Below, in pieces: positions 41,653 to 51,760 of a DNA stretch of 64,000 nt. Under the pieces are notes generated by a model, which searched no databases, was not told the origin of the DNA, and saw only the letters and a program-made list of their open reading frames with translations. The position numbers and the translations under genes are program-made. The stretch is from an uncultured Roseburia sp. (GTDB lineage Bacteria; Bacillota; Clostridia; Lachnospirales; Lachnospiraceae). How positions within the stretch are numbered: position 1 is the stretch's first letter; each line of letters starts with the position of its first letter. Location of the stretch: contig CANRYS010000005.1 of the NCBI GenBank assembly GCA_947644305.1, forward strand, positions 1-64,000, in the 5' to 3' direction.

Positions 41653-44600
41653 ATGGCTAGAGCAAAACAATCCATGGATGGAAATACAGCTGCCGCTCAT
41701 GTCGCGTATGCGTACACAGAAGTTGCTGGTATTTATCCGATCACCCCTTCTAGTCCGATGGCAGACACCGTTGATATGTGGTCTGCAGCAGGTCAGAAGA
41801 ACATTTTTGGAAACACAGTTAAAGTAGTAGAGATGCAGTCTGAGGCAGGTGCAGCAGGTACCGTACACGGTTCTCTGGCAGCCGGTGCCCTCACAACGAC
41901 CTTTACCGCTTCACAGGGACTTCTTCTTATGATTCCTAATATGTATAAGATTGCTGCTGAGCAGCTCCCTTGTGTATTTGATGTATCCGCACGTACCGTA
42001 TCGACACAGTCCCTGAATATCTTCGGTGACCACAGTGACGTATACGCATGTCGTCAGACAGGTTTTGCCATGCTTGCTGAGACAAATCCGCAGGAAGTTA
42101 TGGATCTTAGCCCGGTAGCACATCTTGCTGCCCTGGAGGGAAAAGTTCCTTTCATTAATTTCTTTGACGGATTCCGTACATCCCATGAGATCCAGAAGAT
42201 CGAGAAATGGGACTATGAAGATCTGAAAGAAATGTGTCCGATGGATGCCGTTGAAGAATTCCGTGCCCATGCCCTGAATCCAGAGCACCCGGCTATGCGT
42301 GGTTCCCATGAAAATGGTGACGTATTCTTCCAGCACCGTGAGGCATGTAACACTGTTTATGATGCATTACCGGTTGTTGTTGAAAAATATATGGGTAAAG
42401 TCAATGAAAAACTTGGCACAGACTATGATCTTTTCAATTACTATGGTGCACCGGACGCTGACCGCGTGATCATCGCGATGGGATCCATCTGTGACGTGGC
42501 AGAAGAGGTGATTGATTACCTGACAGCAAAGGGTGAGAAAGTCGGACTGATTAAAGTACGTCTGTATCGTCCATGGTCTTCCGAGCATATTCTCAAAGCA
42601 ATTCCGAAGACCGCAAAGAAGATCGCTGTACTTGACCGTACCAAAGAGCCTGGTTCTCTTGGCGAGCCTCTTTTCATTGATGTAGCGACGACACTTCGCG
42701 AGGCAGGTATGAATGATGTCGTGCTGACCGGTGGACGTTATGGCCTTGGTTCCAAGGATACACCGCCTTCATCCATTTTCGCAATTTACAAAGAGCTGGA
42801 AAAGGATGCTCCAAAAGCCCGCTTTACCATCGGTATCGTGGATGATGTGACAAACCTGAGTCTGCCAGAGGTGAAGCCAGCTCCGATCACATCTGCTCCT
42901 GGTACCAAAGAGTGTAAGTTCTGGGGTCTTGGCGGAGACGGTACCGTTGGTGCGAATAAGAACTCCACAAAGATCATCGGTGACCACACAGATAAATATA
43001 TTCAGGCATACTTCCAGTATGACTCCAAGAAGACCGGAGGTATCACGATCTCCCATCTTCGTTTCGGTGACAATCCGATCAAGAGCCCATACTATATCAA
43101 TCAGGCGGACTTCGTTGCCTGCCACAACCCATCATATGTTGTAAAAGGCTACAAGATGGTGCAGGATGTAAAACCGGGCGGAATCTTTATGATCAACTGC
43201 CAGTGGTCTGACGAAGAGCTGAATAAGCATATGCCTGCAGAATCAAAGAAATATATTGCAGATAACAACATACAGCTTTATACCATCAACGCGATTGATA
43301 AGGCGATCGAGATCGGTATGGGCAAACGTACCAATACGATCCTTCAGTCTGCATTCTTCAAGCTGGCTGACATTATGCCGATCGACGAGGCGGTTGAGTA
43401 TATGAAGGCAGCCGCTAAGAAATCTTACTCCAAGAAGGGTGACGCAGTGGTAGAGATGAACTACAAAGCCATCGACGCCGGTGTGGATGCTGTACATAAA
43501 GTAGAAGTTCCAGCTTCCTGGGCAAATCCAGAAGCAGACGCTCCAGCCAAAGAGCTGACAGGACGTCCAGAGGTAGTGAAGATGGTAAAAGATCTTCTTG
43601 AGCCAATTTCTCTTATGGATGGAGACAGCCTTCCGGTATCTGCATTTAAAGATATCGCAGACGGACAGTTTGAGATTGGTGCTTCCGCTTACGAGAAACG
43701 TGGTACAGCCGTTATGGTTCCACAGTGGGATCCTTCTGTATGTGCTCAGTGTAACAGTTGTGCTTTCGTATGTTCCCACGCTACACTTCGTCCATTTATT
43801 TTGAATGCAGAAGAAGTAGCAGCCGCTCCTTCCCAGATCAAGCTTGCTGATTCCAAGCATGCGACGGCTGAAGGAATGAAGTATACCATGAGTGTATCTC
43901 CTCTGGATTGTATGGGATGCGGCGAGTGTGTGACCGTATGTCCTGCTGCGGAGAAAGGCGCTCTTAAGATGGTTCCACAGGAATCACAGGCTGAGGAGCA
44001 GCCAGTATTTGATTATCTGGTAGAAAACGTTGGAAAGAAAGACATCAAACCGGTATTTACCGATGCTACACCGATCGGTTCCCAGTACAACCAGCCACTT
44101 CTTGAGTTCTCTGGAAGCTGTGCAGGCTGTGCCGAGACATCTTATGCAAGACTGATCACCCAGCTCTTTGGTGAGCAGATGTACATTTCTAATGCGACAG
44201 GATGTTCCTCTATCTGGGGTGGTCCTGCAGCTACATCACCATACACTGTAAACAAAGACTCCAAACAGGGTCCGGCATGGTCCAACTCTCTGTTTGAGGA
44301 CAATGCAGAGCACGGTCTTGGTATGTATCTTGGTCAGAAAGTTCTTCGTGACCAGGCAATTGATAAAGTAAAAGAATTAGCAGCTTCCGACAAGGCTTCT
44401 GCTGAACTGAAGGCTGCTGTAGATAAGTTCCTTGAGACAAAGGATGATACAAAGGCAAATGCACCGGCGGCAAAGGCTTTGATCGCTGAGATCGAAAAAG
44501 CTGCGGCTGCAGGATGTGATCTTTCCAAAGAGATCCTTGACAAGAAACAGTACCTCGCTAAGAAGTCTGTATGGATCTTAGGTGGTGACGGATGGGCTTA

Positions 44601-45219
44601 TGATATCGGTTTCGGTGGATTAGACCATGTACTTGCTTCTGGCGAGAACGTAAATGTTATGGTATTTGATACAGAGATGTATTCCAATACCGGCGGTCAG
44701 GCTTCCAAGGCTTCCAACATCGGTGAAGTTTGTCAGTTTGCTGCTGCTGGTAAAGAGATCGGCAAGAAGAGTCTTGCAGAGATCGCTATGAGCTATGGTT
44801 ATGTATACGTTGCCCAGATCGCTCTCGGCGCAAATCCTGCTCAGGCTGTCAAAGCGATCGCAGAGGCAGAGGCTTACAACGGTCCATCTTTGATCATCGG
44901 ATACGCTCCATGTGAGCTCCACGGTATCGCTAAGGGTGGTATGAACCACTGTCAGGATGAGATGAAGAAAGCAGTTAAGTCTGGTTATTGGAATCTCTTT
45001 AGCTTCAATCCAGAGCTTAAGGCAGAAGGAAAGAATCCATTTACTCTGACATCCAAAGAGGGTGATGGAACCTATCAGGATTTCCTTAACAACGAGGCAC
45101 GTTATACACGTCTTGTTAAGCCATTCCCAGAAAGAGCAGAGAGACTCTTTAAGGAATCCGAAGAGGCGGCAAAGGCACGTTATGAGCATTTGCAGAAGCT
45201 GGTAGAGCTTTATAAATAA
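41653..45219 (+). CDS. nifJ: Pyruvate:ferredoxin (flavodoxin) oxidoreductase
   Basis: 1188 residues, the single-chain form. It converts pyruvate and CoA to acetyl-CoA and CO2 and reduces ferredoxin, the central fermentation step of anaerobes. Domains in order: pyrimidine-binding part ([12 protein letters not shown], about 31-42), domain II, the gamma-type domain, a two-[4Fe-4S] ferredoxin domain (CAQCNSCAFVCSHA and CMGCGECVTVCPA, about 695-765), and the TPP domain with [16 protein letters not shown] and SNTGGQASK. The proximal-cluster Cys are in GSCAGCAETSYARL. Codon use is biased to highly expressed type. A second copy starts at 56839. It is monocistronic with a strong terminator. Confidence 0.97.
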   Translation: MARAKQSMDGNTAAAHVAYAYTEVAGIYPITPSSPMADTVDMWSAAGQKNIFGNTVKVVEMQSEAGAAGTVHGSLAAGALTTTFTASQGLLLMIPNMYKIAAEQLPCVFDVSARTVSTQSLNIFGDHSDVYACRQTGFAMLAETNPQEVMDLSPVAHLAALEGKVPFINFFDGFRTSHEIQKIEKWDYEDLKEMCPMDAVEEFRAHALNPEHPAMRGSHENGDVFFQHREACNTVYDALPVVVEKYMGKVNEKLGTDYDLFNYYGAPDADRVIIAMGSICDVAEEVIDYLTAKGEKVGLIKVRLYRPWSSEHILKAIPKTAKKIAVLDRTKEPGSLGEPLFIDVATTLREAGMNDVVLTGGRYGLGSKDTPPSSIFAIYKELEKDAPKARFTIGIVDDVTNLSLPEVKPAPITSAPGTKECKFWGLGGDGTVGANKNSTKIIGDHTDKYIQAYFQYDSKKTGGITISHLRFGDNPIKSPYYINQADFVACHNPSYVVKGYKMVQDVKPGGIFMINCQWSDEELNKHMPAESKKYIADNNIQLYTINAIDKAIEIGMGKRTNTILQSAFFKLADIMPIDEAVEYMKAAAKKSYSKKGDAVVEMNYKAIDAGVDAVHKVEVPASWANPEADAPAKELTGRPEVVKMVKDLLEPISLMDGDSLPVSAFKDIADGQFEIGASAYEKRGTAVMVPQWDPSVCAQCNSCAFVCSHATLRPFILNAEEVAAAPSQIKLADSKHATAEGMKYTMSVSPLDCMGCGECVTVCPAAEKGALKMVPQESQAEEQPVFDYLVENVGKKDIKPVFTDATPIGSQYNQPLLEFSGSCAGCAETSYARLITQLFGEQMYISNATGCSSIWGGPAATSPYTVNKDSKQGPAWSNSLFEDNAEHGLGMYLGQKVLRDQAIDKVKELAASDKASAELKAAVDKFLETKDDTKANAPAAKALIAEIEKAAAAGCDLSKEILDKKQYLAKKSVWILGGDGWAYDIGFGGLDHVLASGENVNVMVFDTEMYSNTGGQASKASNIGEVCQFAAAGKEIGKKSLAEIAMSYGYVYVAQIALGANPAQAVKAIAEAEAYNGPSLIIGYAPCELHGIAKGGMNHCQDEMKKAVKSGYWNLFSFNPELKAEGKNPFTLTSKEGDGTYQDFLNNEARYTRLVKPFPERAERLFKESEEAAKARYEHLQKLVELYK

Positions 45220-45235
45220 TTCATCGGTGACATCA

Positions 45236-45255
45236 AGCTAGTTCGATGGCGCTGA
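45236..45255. repeat. Palindromic repeat, partial copy
   Basis: AGCTAGTTCGATGGCGCTGA resembles the right half of the 30661-30680 unit. It lies between the nifJ stop and its terminator. Confidence 0.45.
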
Positions 45256-45289
45256 TATAATGGGGCACGTTGTGCCTGTCATACAGAAG

Positions 45290-45327
45290 AGTTCTTTTCA
45301 GATGTTATATCTGAAAAGAACTTTTTC
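45290..45327 (+). terminator. Intrinsic terminator of nifJ
   Basis: A perfect 14-bp stem AGTTCTTTTCAGAT/ATCTGAAAAGAACT (45290-45303 with 45309-45322), 5-base loop, then TTTT. Confidence 0.9.
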
Positions 45328-45359
45328 TGTAAATACACCCATTTTAGGAGGGAAAAAAT

Positions 45360-45773
45360 ATGTGGTTTGTCTTTGCTGTGCTGTCAGCGGTTTTTGCGGC
45401 GTTGACTTCGATCCTTGCCAAGATTGGAATACATGGAGTCCACTCTAACCTGGCTACGGCGCTTCGCACGATCGTAGTGCTGGCTATGGCATGGGGGATG
45501 GTGTTTTTGACGCATGCTCAAAAAGGGCTTCCAGATATCACTAGAAAGAGCTGGCTGTTCTTAGTTCTGTCCGGTTTTGCCACAGGAGCCTCGTGGCTGT
45601 GTTACTATAAGGCGCTGCAGGTGGGAGAGACATCCAAAGTGGCGGCAGTGGATAAACTCAGTGTGGTGATCACACTATTGCTGGCGGTGGTTTTTCTTCA
45701 TGAGGAGTTTACAGTAAAATCCTTGTTGGGGTGTGTATTGATCGGGGCAGGTACGCTGTGTATGGTGCTTTAA
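45360..45773 (+). CDS. EamA-family single-domain membrane transporter
   Basis: 137 residues with four to five helices, one EamA unit rather than the usual two (drug/metabolite transporter superfamily). It reads MWFVFAVLSAVFAALTSILAK at the start (in parts) and ends with SVVITLLLAVVFLHEEF, the conserved EamA segment, and the GCVLIGAGTLCMVL helix. Single-domain members act as dimers. Substrate unknown. GGAGGG lies upstream of the ATG. It has no close partner. Confidence 0.87.
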   Translation: MWFVFAVLSAVFAALTSILAKIGIHGVHSNLATALRTIVVLAMAWGMVFLTHAQKGLPDITRKSWLFLVLSGFATGASWLCYYKALQVGETSKVAAVDKLSVVITLLLAVVFLHEEFTVKSLLGCVLIGAGTLCMVL

Positions 45774-45777
45774 CCAT

Positions 45778-45793
45778 GCGGCGTCGTTGAGCT
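45778..45793. repeat. Palindromic repeat, right-half fragment
   Basis: GCGGCGTCGTTGAGCT resembles the CATCGTTGAGCTA arm of the element at 27323-27346. It lies just after the EamA stop. Confidence 0.4.
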
Positions 45794-45942
45794 GGGACAG
45801 GGGCCGATCCGAACAAAAACCAAATTTTTAAAAAGAATAATAATTTTCTTAAAATTTGTCTACCATACCTTTAAGAGAACGATATGCTGGCATATTTTGT
45901 GCCAAAGTGTTGATATCCCACAAGCAGACGGAGGAATGGAAT

Positions 45943-48186
45943 ATGAGACAGATCTATGAATTAAATACAAAATGGGCATTTTCCAAAGAAGCCCAGGCAG
46001 TGCCAGAGAAAAAGCCGAAAAACTGGTATGTGGTAAATCTTCCCCATACCTGGAATGCCATCGACGGACAGGACGGGGGAGCGGATTATTACCGGGGCAT
46101 CTGCTATTATGCCAAACAGGTTAAAAAAAGTGAGCTGCCTGAAGCGGACCAATATTTTCTTGAAATTAAGGGAGCCAATTCATCGGCGGATGTGTATATA
46201 AATGGAAAAAAGCTGGCGCATCACGACGGAGGATATTCTACCTGGAGAGTGAATATGACAGATGCGCTTCAGGATAAGAATCTGATCGTGGTGGCGGTGG
46301 ATAATGGTGAGAGTGATTCTGTCTATCCGCAGAATGCCGATTTTACTTTCTATGGAGGGCTTTATCGGGGAGTGAACATCATCACTGTCAGCCATTCCCA
46401 CTTCGATCTGGAATATTATGGAGCTCCGGGGATTCAGGTGACGCCGGAGATCTGCGGACAGGATGCCAGAGTGAAGACGGAGGTTTATGTGACCAATGCA
46501 AAAGCTGGGCAGAAGCTTTGTTTTAAAATCCGTAATGCAGAGGGAGAAGTGATTGCCCAGTGTGAAAAAGATGTCAGTGAGAATGTAGCTGAACTGGATA
46601 TACCGAAGGTGCATCTGTGGCAGGGAAGAAAAGATCCCTATCTGTATACCGCAGAGGTGGCTCTGATGGGGGGAGAAGAGGTACTGGATCAGGTAAGTAC
46701 CCGGTTTGGATGCCGTAGTTTTGAAATCGATCCCGAGAAGGGCTTTATTCTGAATGGAGAGAGCTATCCACTGCGAGGCGTGTCGAGGCATCAGGACCGC
46801 TGGGGCATCGGAAATGCCCTTCTTCCAGAACATCATAGAGAGGATATGGAACTGATCTGTGAAGTGGGAGCCAATACGATCCGCCTGGCGCATTATCAGC
46901 ATGATTCTTATTTTTATGATCTCTGTGATGAAAAGGGAATGGTGGTTTGGGCAGAGATTCCATACATTTCCCACCATATGGAAGGGGGAAGGGAGAATAC
47001 CATTTCCCAGATGAAGGAACTGATCATACAGAATTATAATCATCCCAGTATTGTGGTATGGGGATTGTCCAATGAGATTACGATGTCGGGAAAATCCACA
47101 GAGGACCTGTTGGAAAATCACCGTCTGCTGAATGATCTCGCTCACAAGCTGGATCCCACGAGAAAGACGACCATCGCGGCGGTGACAATGTGCGATATCC
47201 ATGATCCCTATATTCAGATATCCGATGTGGTATCCTATAACCATTATTTTGGATGGTATGGCGGGAATACCTCCATGAACGGACCGTGGTTTGATGAATT
47301 TCACGAAGAGTTCCCGGAGATTCCCATTGGCTGCAGCGAATATGGCTGTGAGGGGTTGAATTGGCACAGTTCCAATCCAGAGCAGGGGGATTACACAGAG
47401 GAATATCAGGCGTATTATCATGAGGAACTGATCAAACAACTGTTTACCAGGCCCTATCTGTGGGCGACGCATGTCTGGAATATGTTTGACTTTGGTGCGG
47501 ATGCGAGAAATGAGGGTGGGGAAAACGGTCAGAACCATAAAGGTCTGGTGACCTTTGACCGAAAATACAAAAAAGATGCTTTTTATGCCTACAAGGCATG
47601 GTTGTCACAGGATCCCTTTGTGCATATTTGCGGGAAACGTTATGTGGACAGAGTGGAAGATGTCACGAAAATTACGGTGTACTCCAATCAGCCGGAGGTG
47701 GAACTGCTAGTAAATGGAGAGAGTCTTGGCAAGCAAAAGAGTTCGGAACATTTTTTCTATTTTGACGTGCCCAACAAAGGAGAATCCATGTTAAAGGCAG
47801 TGGCAGGGCAGTGTCAGGATGAAAGCCGGATTCGGAAGGTGGATGAGATGAATCCTGCTTACCGGCTGGTGGAAAAGGGCGCTGTGCTAAATTGGTTTGA
47901 TATCACGGAGCGGGAAGGGTATTACTGCCTCAATGATAAGATCGAGGATTTGATCCATTCCGAGGAAGGGATGAAATTATTCCACAGAATATTGGAGGAT
48001 GTCGGGATGTTCCGTGAGGCATCCTTTGCGGAGCCGGAAAATATGGAAAAATTGATTCGCATGATGGGTGGATTTACGGTGATTCGGATGCTGAATACAT
48101 TGGGGTCAGTGGGCGATTCGATGACAAAAGAGCAGTTGCTCTCCCTGAACGAGCAGCTCAACCAGATTCCGAGAAAGAGATGTTGA
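45943..48186 (+). CDS. Glycoside hydrolase family 2, beta-glucuronidase/galactosidase type
   Basis: 747 residues, no signal peptide, therefore cytoplasmic. Order: GH2 sugar-binding jelly roll (about 1-170), Ig-like domain, TIM barrel (about 280-570), C-terminal beta domain. The acid/base Glu378 lies in VVWGLSNE and the nucleophile Glu466 in IGCSEYGCEG. An N-x-K motif (NHKG, 531-534), which contacts the carboxylate in glucuronidases, is present, but some galactosidases also have similar sequence. The neighbour mannonate dehydratase favours a beta-glucuronidase. GGAGGA lies 7 bases before the ATG; the frame extends 29 codons upstream without a ribosome site. Confidence 0.85.
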   Translation: MRQIYELNTKWAFSKEAQAVPEKKPKNWYVVNLPHTWNAIDGQDGGADYYRGICYYAKQVKKSELPEADQYFLEIKGANSSADVYINGKKLAHHDGGYSTWRVNMTDALQDKNLIVVAVDNGESDSVYPQNADFTFYGGLYRGVNIITVSHSHFDLEYYGAPGIQVTPEICGQDARVKTEVYVTNAKAGQKLCFKIRNAEGEVIAQCEKDVSENVAELDIPKVHLWQGRKDPYLYTAEVALMGGEEVLDQVSTRFGCRSFEIDPEKGFILNGESYPLRGVSRHQDRWGIGNALLPEHHREDMELICEVGANTIRLAHYQHDSYFYDLCDEKGMVVWAEIPYISHHMEGGRENTISQMKELIIQNYNHPSIVVWGLSNEITMSGKSTEDLLENHRLLNDLAHKLDPTRKTTIAAVTMCDIHDPYIQISDVVSYNHYFGWYGGNTSMNGPWFDEFHEEFPEIPIGCSEYGCEGLNWHSSNPEQGDYTEEYQAYYHEELIKQLFTRPYLWATHVWNMFDFGADARNEGGENGQNHKGLVTFDRKYKKDAFYAYKAWLSQDPFVHICGKRYVDRVEDVTKITVYSNQPEVELLVNGESLGKQKSSEHFFYFDVPNKGESMLKAVAGQCQDESRIRKVDEMNPAYRLVEKGAVLNWFDITEREGYYCLNDKIEDLIHSEEGMKLFHRILEDVGMFREASFAEPENMEKLIRMMGGFTVIRMLNTLGSVGDSMTKEQLLSLNEQLNQIPRKRC

Positions 48187-48248
48187 TTCAACAGAGTGAA
48201 TTGAATGAGGCTGGCATGTCAGGCCAGTGCAGAATGAGATGGAGGTAG

Positions 48249-49328
48249 ATGGAAGATATGGAAATGACATTGAGATGGTATGGGTCCGATTTTGATACGG
48301 TTACATTAAAACAGATACGACAGATCCCTGGCGTCACGGGGGTAATCACTACATTATATGATACGGCTCCTGGAGAGGTATGGAGCAGAGAACGAATTCA
48401 GGCATTGAAAAAAGAGGTGGAAGAGGCTGGTCTTCATATCGCCGGCATCGAGAGTGTGAACATTCACGATGCCATCAAGACAGGAGCACCCGACAGGGAC
48501 AAGTATATTGATCATTACATTGAGACGTTGGAAAATCTCGGGAAGGAAGATCTTCACCTGGTCTGCTACAATTTTATGCCAGTGTTTGATTGGACGAGAA
48601 CGGAACTTGCCAGAGTGAGACCGGATGGCTCCACCGTACTTGCTTATACCCAGGAGGCGGTGGATGCCCTCGATCCGGAGAAGATGTTTGAGTCCATCGC
48701 TGGGGACATGAACGGTACGGTGATGCCGGGATGGGAACCGGAGCGGATGGCAAAGGTAAAAGAATTGTTTGAGATGTACCAGAATATTGATGATGATACT
48801 TTGTTTGCAAATCTCAAGTATTTTCTGGAGAGAATCATGCCGGTCTGTGATCAGTATGACATCAATATGGCGATTCACCCGGATGATCCGGCGTGGAGTG
48901 TCTTTGGACTGCCCCGCATCATTATCAATAAAGAAAATATTCTCAGAATGGTCAAGATGGTGGACAATCCTCACAACGGTGTTACCTTTTGTTCTGGTTC
49001 CTACGGAACCAATCTGGATAACGACCTGCCGGATATGATTCGTTCCCTCAAAGGAAGGGTTCATTTTGCCCATGTGCGCAACCTCAAATTTATCACTCCG
49101 ACAAATTTTGAGGAGGCAGCACATCTTTCTTCCGACGGTACCTTTGATATGTATGAGATCATGAAAGCGTTGTATGATATTGATTTCCAGGGACCGATCC
49201 GGCCGGATCACGGAAGGATGATTTGGGATGAGGTGGCGATGCCGGGGTATGGACTGTACGACCGGGCGCTTGGAGCCGCCTATCTGAATGGGCTATGGGA
49301 AGCCATCGAGAAAAGCCAGCGTCGATAG
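48249..49328 (+). CDS. uxuA: Mannonate dehydratase
   Basis: 359 residues. It dehydrates D-mannonate to 2-dehydro-3-deoxy-D-gluconate, the third step of glucuronate breakdown. Family marks are MTLRWYGSDFDTVTLKQIRQIPGVTGV (in blocks), HLVCYNFMPVFDWTRT (about 99-114), the metal-binding His/Cys in MAIHPDDPAWSVFGLPRI and VTFCSGSYGTN, and RPDHGRMIWDE (near 318). GGAGG precedes the first ATG at 3 bases; the ATG three codons later is also possible. Isomerase, oxidoreductase and kinase partners are not in the window. Confidence 0.93.
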   Translation: MEDMEMTLRWYGSDFDTVTLKQIRQIPGVTGVITTLYDTAPGEVWSRERIQALKKEVEEAGLHIAGIESVNIHDAIKTGAPDRDKYIDHYIETLENLGKEDLHLVCYNFMPVFDWTRTELARVRPDGSTVLAYTQEAVDALDPEKMFESIAGDMNGTVMPGWEPERMAKVKELFEMYQNIDDDTLFANLKYFLERIMPVCDQYDINMAIHPDDPAWSVFGLPRIIINKENILRMVKMVDNPHNGVTFCSGSYGTNLDNDLPDMIRSLKGRVHFAHVRNLKFITPTNFEEAAHLSSDGTFDMYEIMKALYDIDFQGPIRPDHGRMIWDEVAMPGYGLYDRALGAAYLNGLWEAIEKSQRR

Positions 49329-49344
49329 AGTCAGAGAAAAGGTG

Positions 49345-49390
49345 CCAGTGGAGTATCCGGTTTATCGCCAGGATGCTCCACTGGTTTTTT
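49345..49390 (+). terminator. Intrinsic terminator of uxuA
   Basis: Stem CCAGTGGAG/CTCCACTGG (49345-49353 with 49376-49384) with partly paired interior, followed by TTTTTT (49385-49390). Confidence 0.8.
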
Positions 49391-49452
49391 GTATGAATTT
49401 TCAAAAATCAATGATTTCCTTCCGCATAGATAGGTACATAAAATTGTTTCAA

Positions 49453-49480
49453 TTGGACATACTGGTACTGACAATAATAT
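49453..49480 (+). promoter_or_regulatory. Promoter of the GPH symporter-HAD-GH3 operon
   Basis: TTGGAC (49453-49458), 16-base spacer, TAATAT (49475-49480), 38 bases before the ATG. Confidence 0.5.
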
Positions 49481-49518
49481 GCGCTATGAAACAGTAAACG
49501 GTGCGATTGGAGGAAAAA

Positions 49519-50910
49519 ATGAAAGAGAATAGCTCTGCAAAACCCTTTGGTTTTCGCGATAAACTGGGATATATGTTCGGGGATTTTGGTAATGACTTTA
49601 CATTTATCCTGTCAAGTACGTTATTGATGAAATTTTATTCGGATGTCATGGGAGTGTCTGTGGGCCTAGTGGGTATCATGATGATGGTGGCACGTTTTGT
49701 AGACGCCTTCACCGATGTGGCGATGGGACAGATCGTGGACCGGAGCAAACCGAGAGTCTATGGAAAATTCAAACCATGGATCCTGCGGATGTGCGGTCCG
49801 GTAGCGGTTTCATCTTTTCTTATGTATGCTTACTGGTTTCAGAACATGCCCATGACCTTTAAGGTCTTCTGGATGTTTTTTACCTATCTTCTCTGGGGCA
49901 GTGTGTTTTATACCAGCATTAATATTCCCTATGGTTCCATGGCGTCGGCGGTGTCAGCAGAGCCGAAAGACCGGGCGCAGCTCTCGAACTGGAGAACCAT
50001 CGGAGCCAGCCTGGCAGGTACGATCATCGGTGTATTGATTCCAGTGCTGGTTTTTTATGAGGATGCTGCAGGCAATCAAATTCTCTCCGGTAAAAGGGTT
50101 ATGATCGTTGCCCTGGTGTGTTCCATCGGGGCTGTAATCTGCTATTTCCTCTGTCATTGGCTGATCACAGAACGAGTTAAGGTGGAGCAGAAGAGCGAAA
50201 AATTTAATTTTGGAAAATTGATCTCTGGACTTTTACACAACAAAGCTTTGATCGGAATCGTAGTTGCCACGGTATTTATGCTTTTGGTACAGTTGACCTC
50301 CCAAACTATGACGACCTATGTATATCCAAACTATTTTAGAAATACGGTAGCACAGTCGGCAGCAGGGCTGGTAGGAGTCGTGGTCACGCTGATCTGTGCG
50401 GCATTTACAGTAAGGTTATCTGAGAAATTTGGAAGAAAAGAGCTGGCGATCTTTTCCTCCCTTCTGGGCGCGGTTGTATTTTTCTTTGCCTTTTTCATTC
50501 AGACCACGAATGCCTGGGTGTTTGTGGGATTGTATGCGCTGTCCTTTATCGGTCTCGCGGTGTTCAGCTTGATCTGCTGGGCGATGATCACCGATGTGAT
50601 CGACGACACCGAGGTACAGAGCGGGGAGCGTTCGGATGGAACGATCTATGCGGTTTACTCCTTTGCCAGAAAACTGGGGCAGGCAGCATCTTCCGGCATC
50701 TCAGGACTTTTTCTCACCATGATCGGCTACACCGCACAGACACAGTTTGAACCTTCTGTCACAAAGGGGATCTACAATGTGTCCTGTCTGGTGCCAGCCG
50801 TGGGATATGTTTTGTTGGCGCTGGTTCTGTGGCTTTTGTATCCGTTAGGCAGACGCCGGGTTCAGTCCAATGCACAGATCTTAGCAGAAAAGAGAGAAAA
50901 CAATGGATAA
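49519..50910 (+). CDS. GPH-family sugar:cation symporter (MFS)
   Basis: 463 residues, 12 predicted helices. It belongs to the glycoside-pentoside-hexuronide group (MelB, UidB-like). It shows FRDKLGYMFGDFGNDFTFIL at the start (GDxxN motif), MGQIVDRSKPRVYGKFKPWI (in parts) and GLAVFSLICWAMITDVIDDTE (about 345-365). It would import an oligosaccharide or glycoside for the cytoplasmic GH2 and GH3 enzymes. GGAGGA lies 4 bases before the ATG; a GTG six codons upstream precedes that site. It overlaps the HAD gene by 8 bases. Confidence 0.9.
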   Translation: MKENSSAKPFGFRDKLGYMFGDFGNDFTFILSSTLLMKFYSDVMGVSVGLVGIMMMVARFVDAFTDVAMGQIVDRSKPRVYGKFKPWILRMCGPVAVSSFLMYAYWFQNMPMTFKVFWMFFTYLLWGSVFYTSINIPYGSMASAVSAEPKDRAQLSNWRTIGASLAGTIIGVLIPVLVFYEDAAGNQILSGKRVMIVALVCSIGAVICYFLCHWLITERVKVEQKSEKFNFGKLISGLLHNKALIGIVVATVFMLLVQLTSQTMTTYVYPNYFRNTVAQSAAGLVGVVVTLICAAFTVRLSEKFGRKELAIFSSLLGAVVFFFAFFIQTTNAWVFVGLYALSFIGLAVFSLICWAMITDVIDDTEVQSGERSDGTIYAVYSFARKLGQAASSGISGLFLTMIGYTAQTQFEPSVTKGIYNVSCLVPAVGYVLLALVLWLLYPLGRRRVQSNAQILAEKRENNG

Positions 50911-51745
50911 GACATGGGAGCAGTTTCAAAGAGAAAAAGAATATTTGGTCTGTGTGGACTCCGATGGCTGTGCCATGAACTCCATGGATGTAAAGCATAT
51001 CCGGTGTTTTGGTCCCTGTATGGTGGAAGAATGGGGGCTGGACAGGTGGAAGGAGCCGATCCTGGAACGCTGGAACGAAATCAATTTGTATACCATATCC
51101 AGGGGGATCAACCGTTTTAAAGGACTGGCAAAGGCGTTGCGGGAGATTGATGTTCAGTATAAGAAGATTGAGGGCATCGGGGATCTAGAACGATGGGTGG
51201 AACAGACCAGTGAATTGTCCAACACCGCATTGGCTAACGCAATTCAGGAGAAGAATAGTATCTGCCTGCAAAAAGCTTTGTCCTGGTCGGAAAAGGTAAA
51301 TGAGCGGGTCCATGATCTGCCGCCAGAGCTGGGAAGCCCTTTTAAGGGTGTGAAGGAAGCTCTCTGCTGTGCCAGGAATATGGCGGATGTGGCGGTGGTT
51401 TCCTCTGCCAACCCTCAGGCTCTCGAAGAAGAATGGAACCGGTATGGTCTGATGGAATACGTCGACGTGCTTTTGGCGCAGGATATGGGGAGCAAGACTC
51501 ACTGTATCAAAGAATTACTAAAAAAGGGATATGAGAGCAGCCACACGCTAATGATCGGGGATGCCCTGGGAGACTATGAGGCGGCGGAGAAGAACGGAAT
51601 ATTTTTTTATCCGATTCTCGTAAAAAAAGAGGAGCATTCCTGGGAAGAATGCAGGCAGACTGCTCTGCACCGGCTGCAGCAGGGGAGTTATGGCGGAAAT
51701 TATCAGGAGCAGGTGCTGAAGGAATTCAGGGAGAACCTGGAATAG
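50903..51745 (+). CDS. HAD-like hydrolase of the glycan cluster
   Basis: 280 residues. Motif I is VCVDSDGCAMNS (Asp19, Asp21). A large helical cap (about 30-140) follows, then VAVVSSANPQALEEEW (motif II), the motif III Lys in AQDMGSKTHCIKELL, and LMIGDALGDYEAAEKNG (motif IV). It is a phosphatase of unknown substrate. Translational coupling to the sugar symporter (8-base overlap) and the GH3 gene 15 bases downstream suggests a sugar phosphate. The cap is bigger than in phosphoglycolate phosphatases. Confidence 0.8.
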   Translation: MDKTWEQFQREKEYLVCVDSDGCAMNSMDVKHIRCFGPCMVEEWGLDRWKEPILERWNEINLYTISRGINRFKGLAKALREIDVQYKKIEGIGDLERWVEQTSELSNTALANAIQEKNSICLQKALSWSEKVNERVHDLPPELGSPFKGVKEALCCARNMADVAVVSSANPQALEEEWNRYGLMEYVDVLLAQDMGSKTHCIKELLKKGYESSHTLMIGDALGDYEAAEKNGIFFYPILVKKEEHSWEECRQTALHRLQQGSYGGNYQEQVLKEFRENLE

Positions 51746-51760
51746 AGAGGAGAGACTACA

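Noticed and set aside
46180-47538. 452-codon minus-strand frame opposite the GH2 gene
   Set aside because: No recognisable motif or ribosome site; the opposite strand encodes a clear GH2 enzyme with both catalytic Glu.
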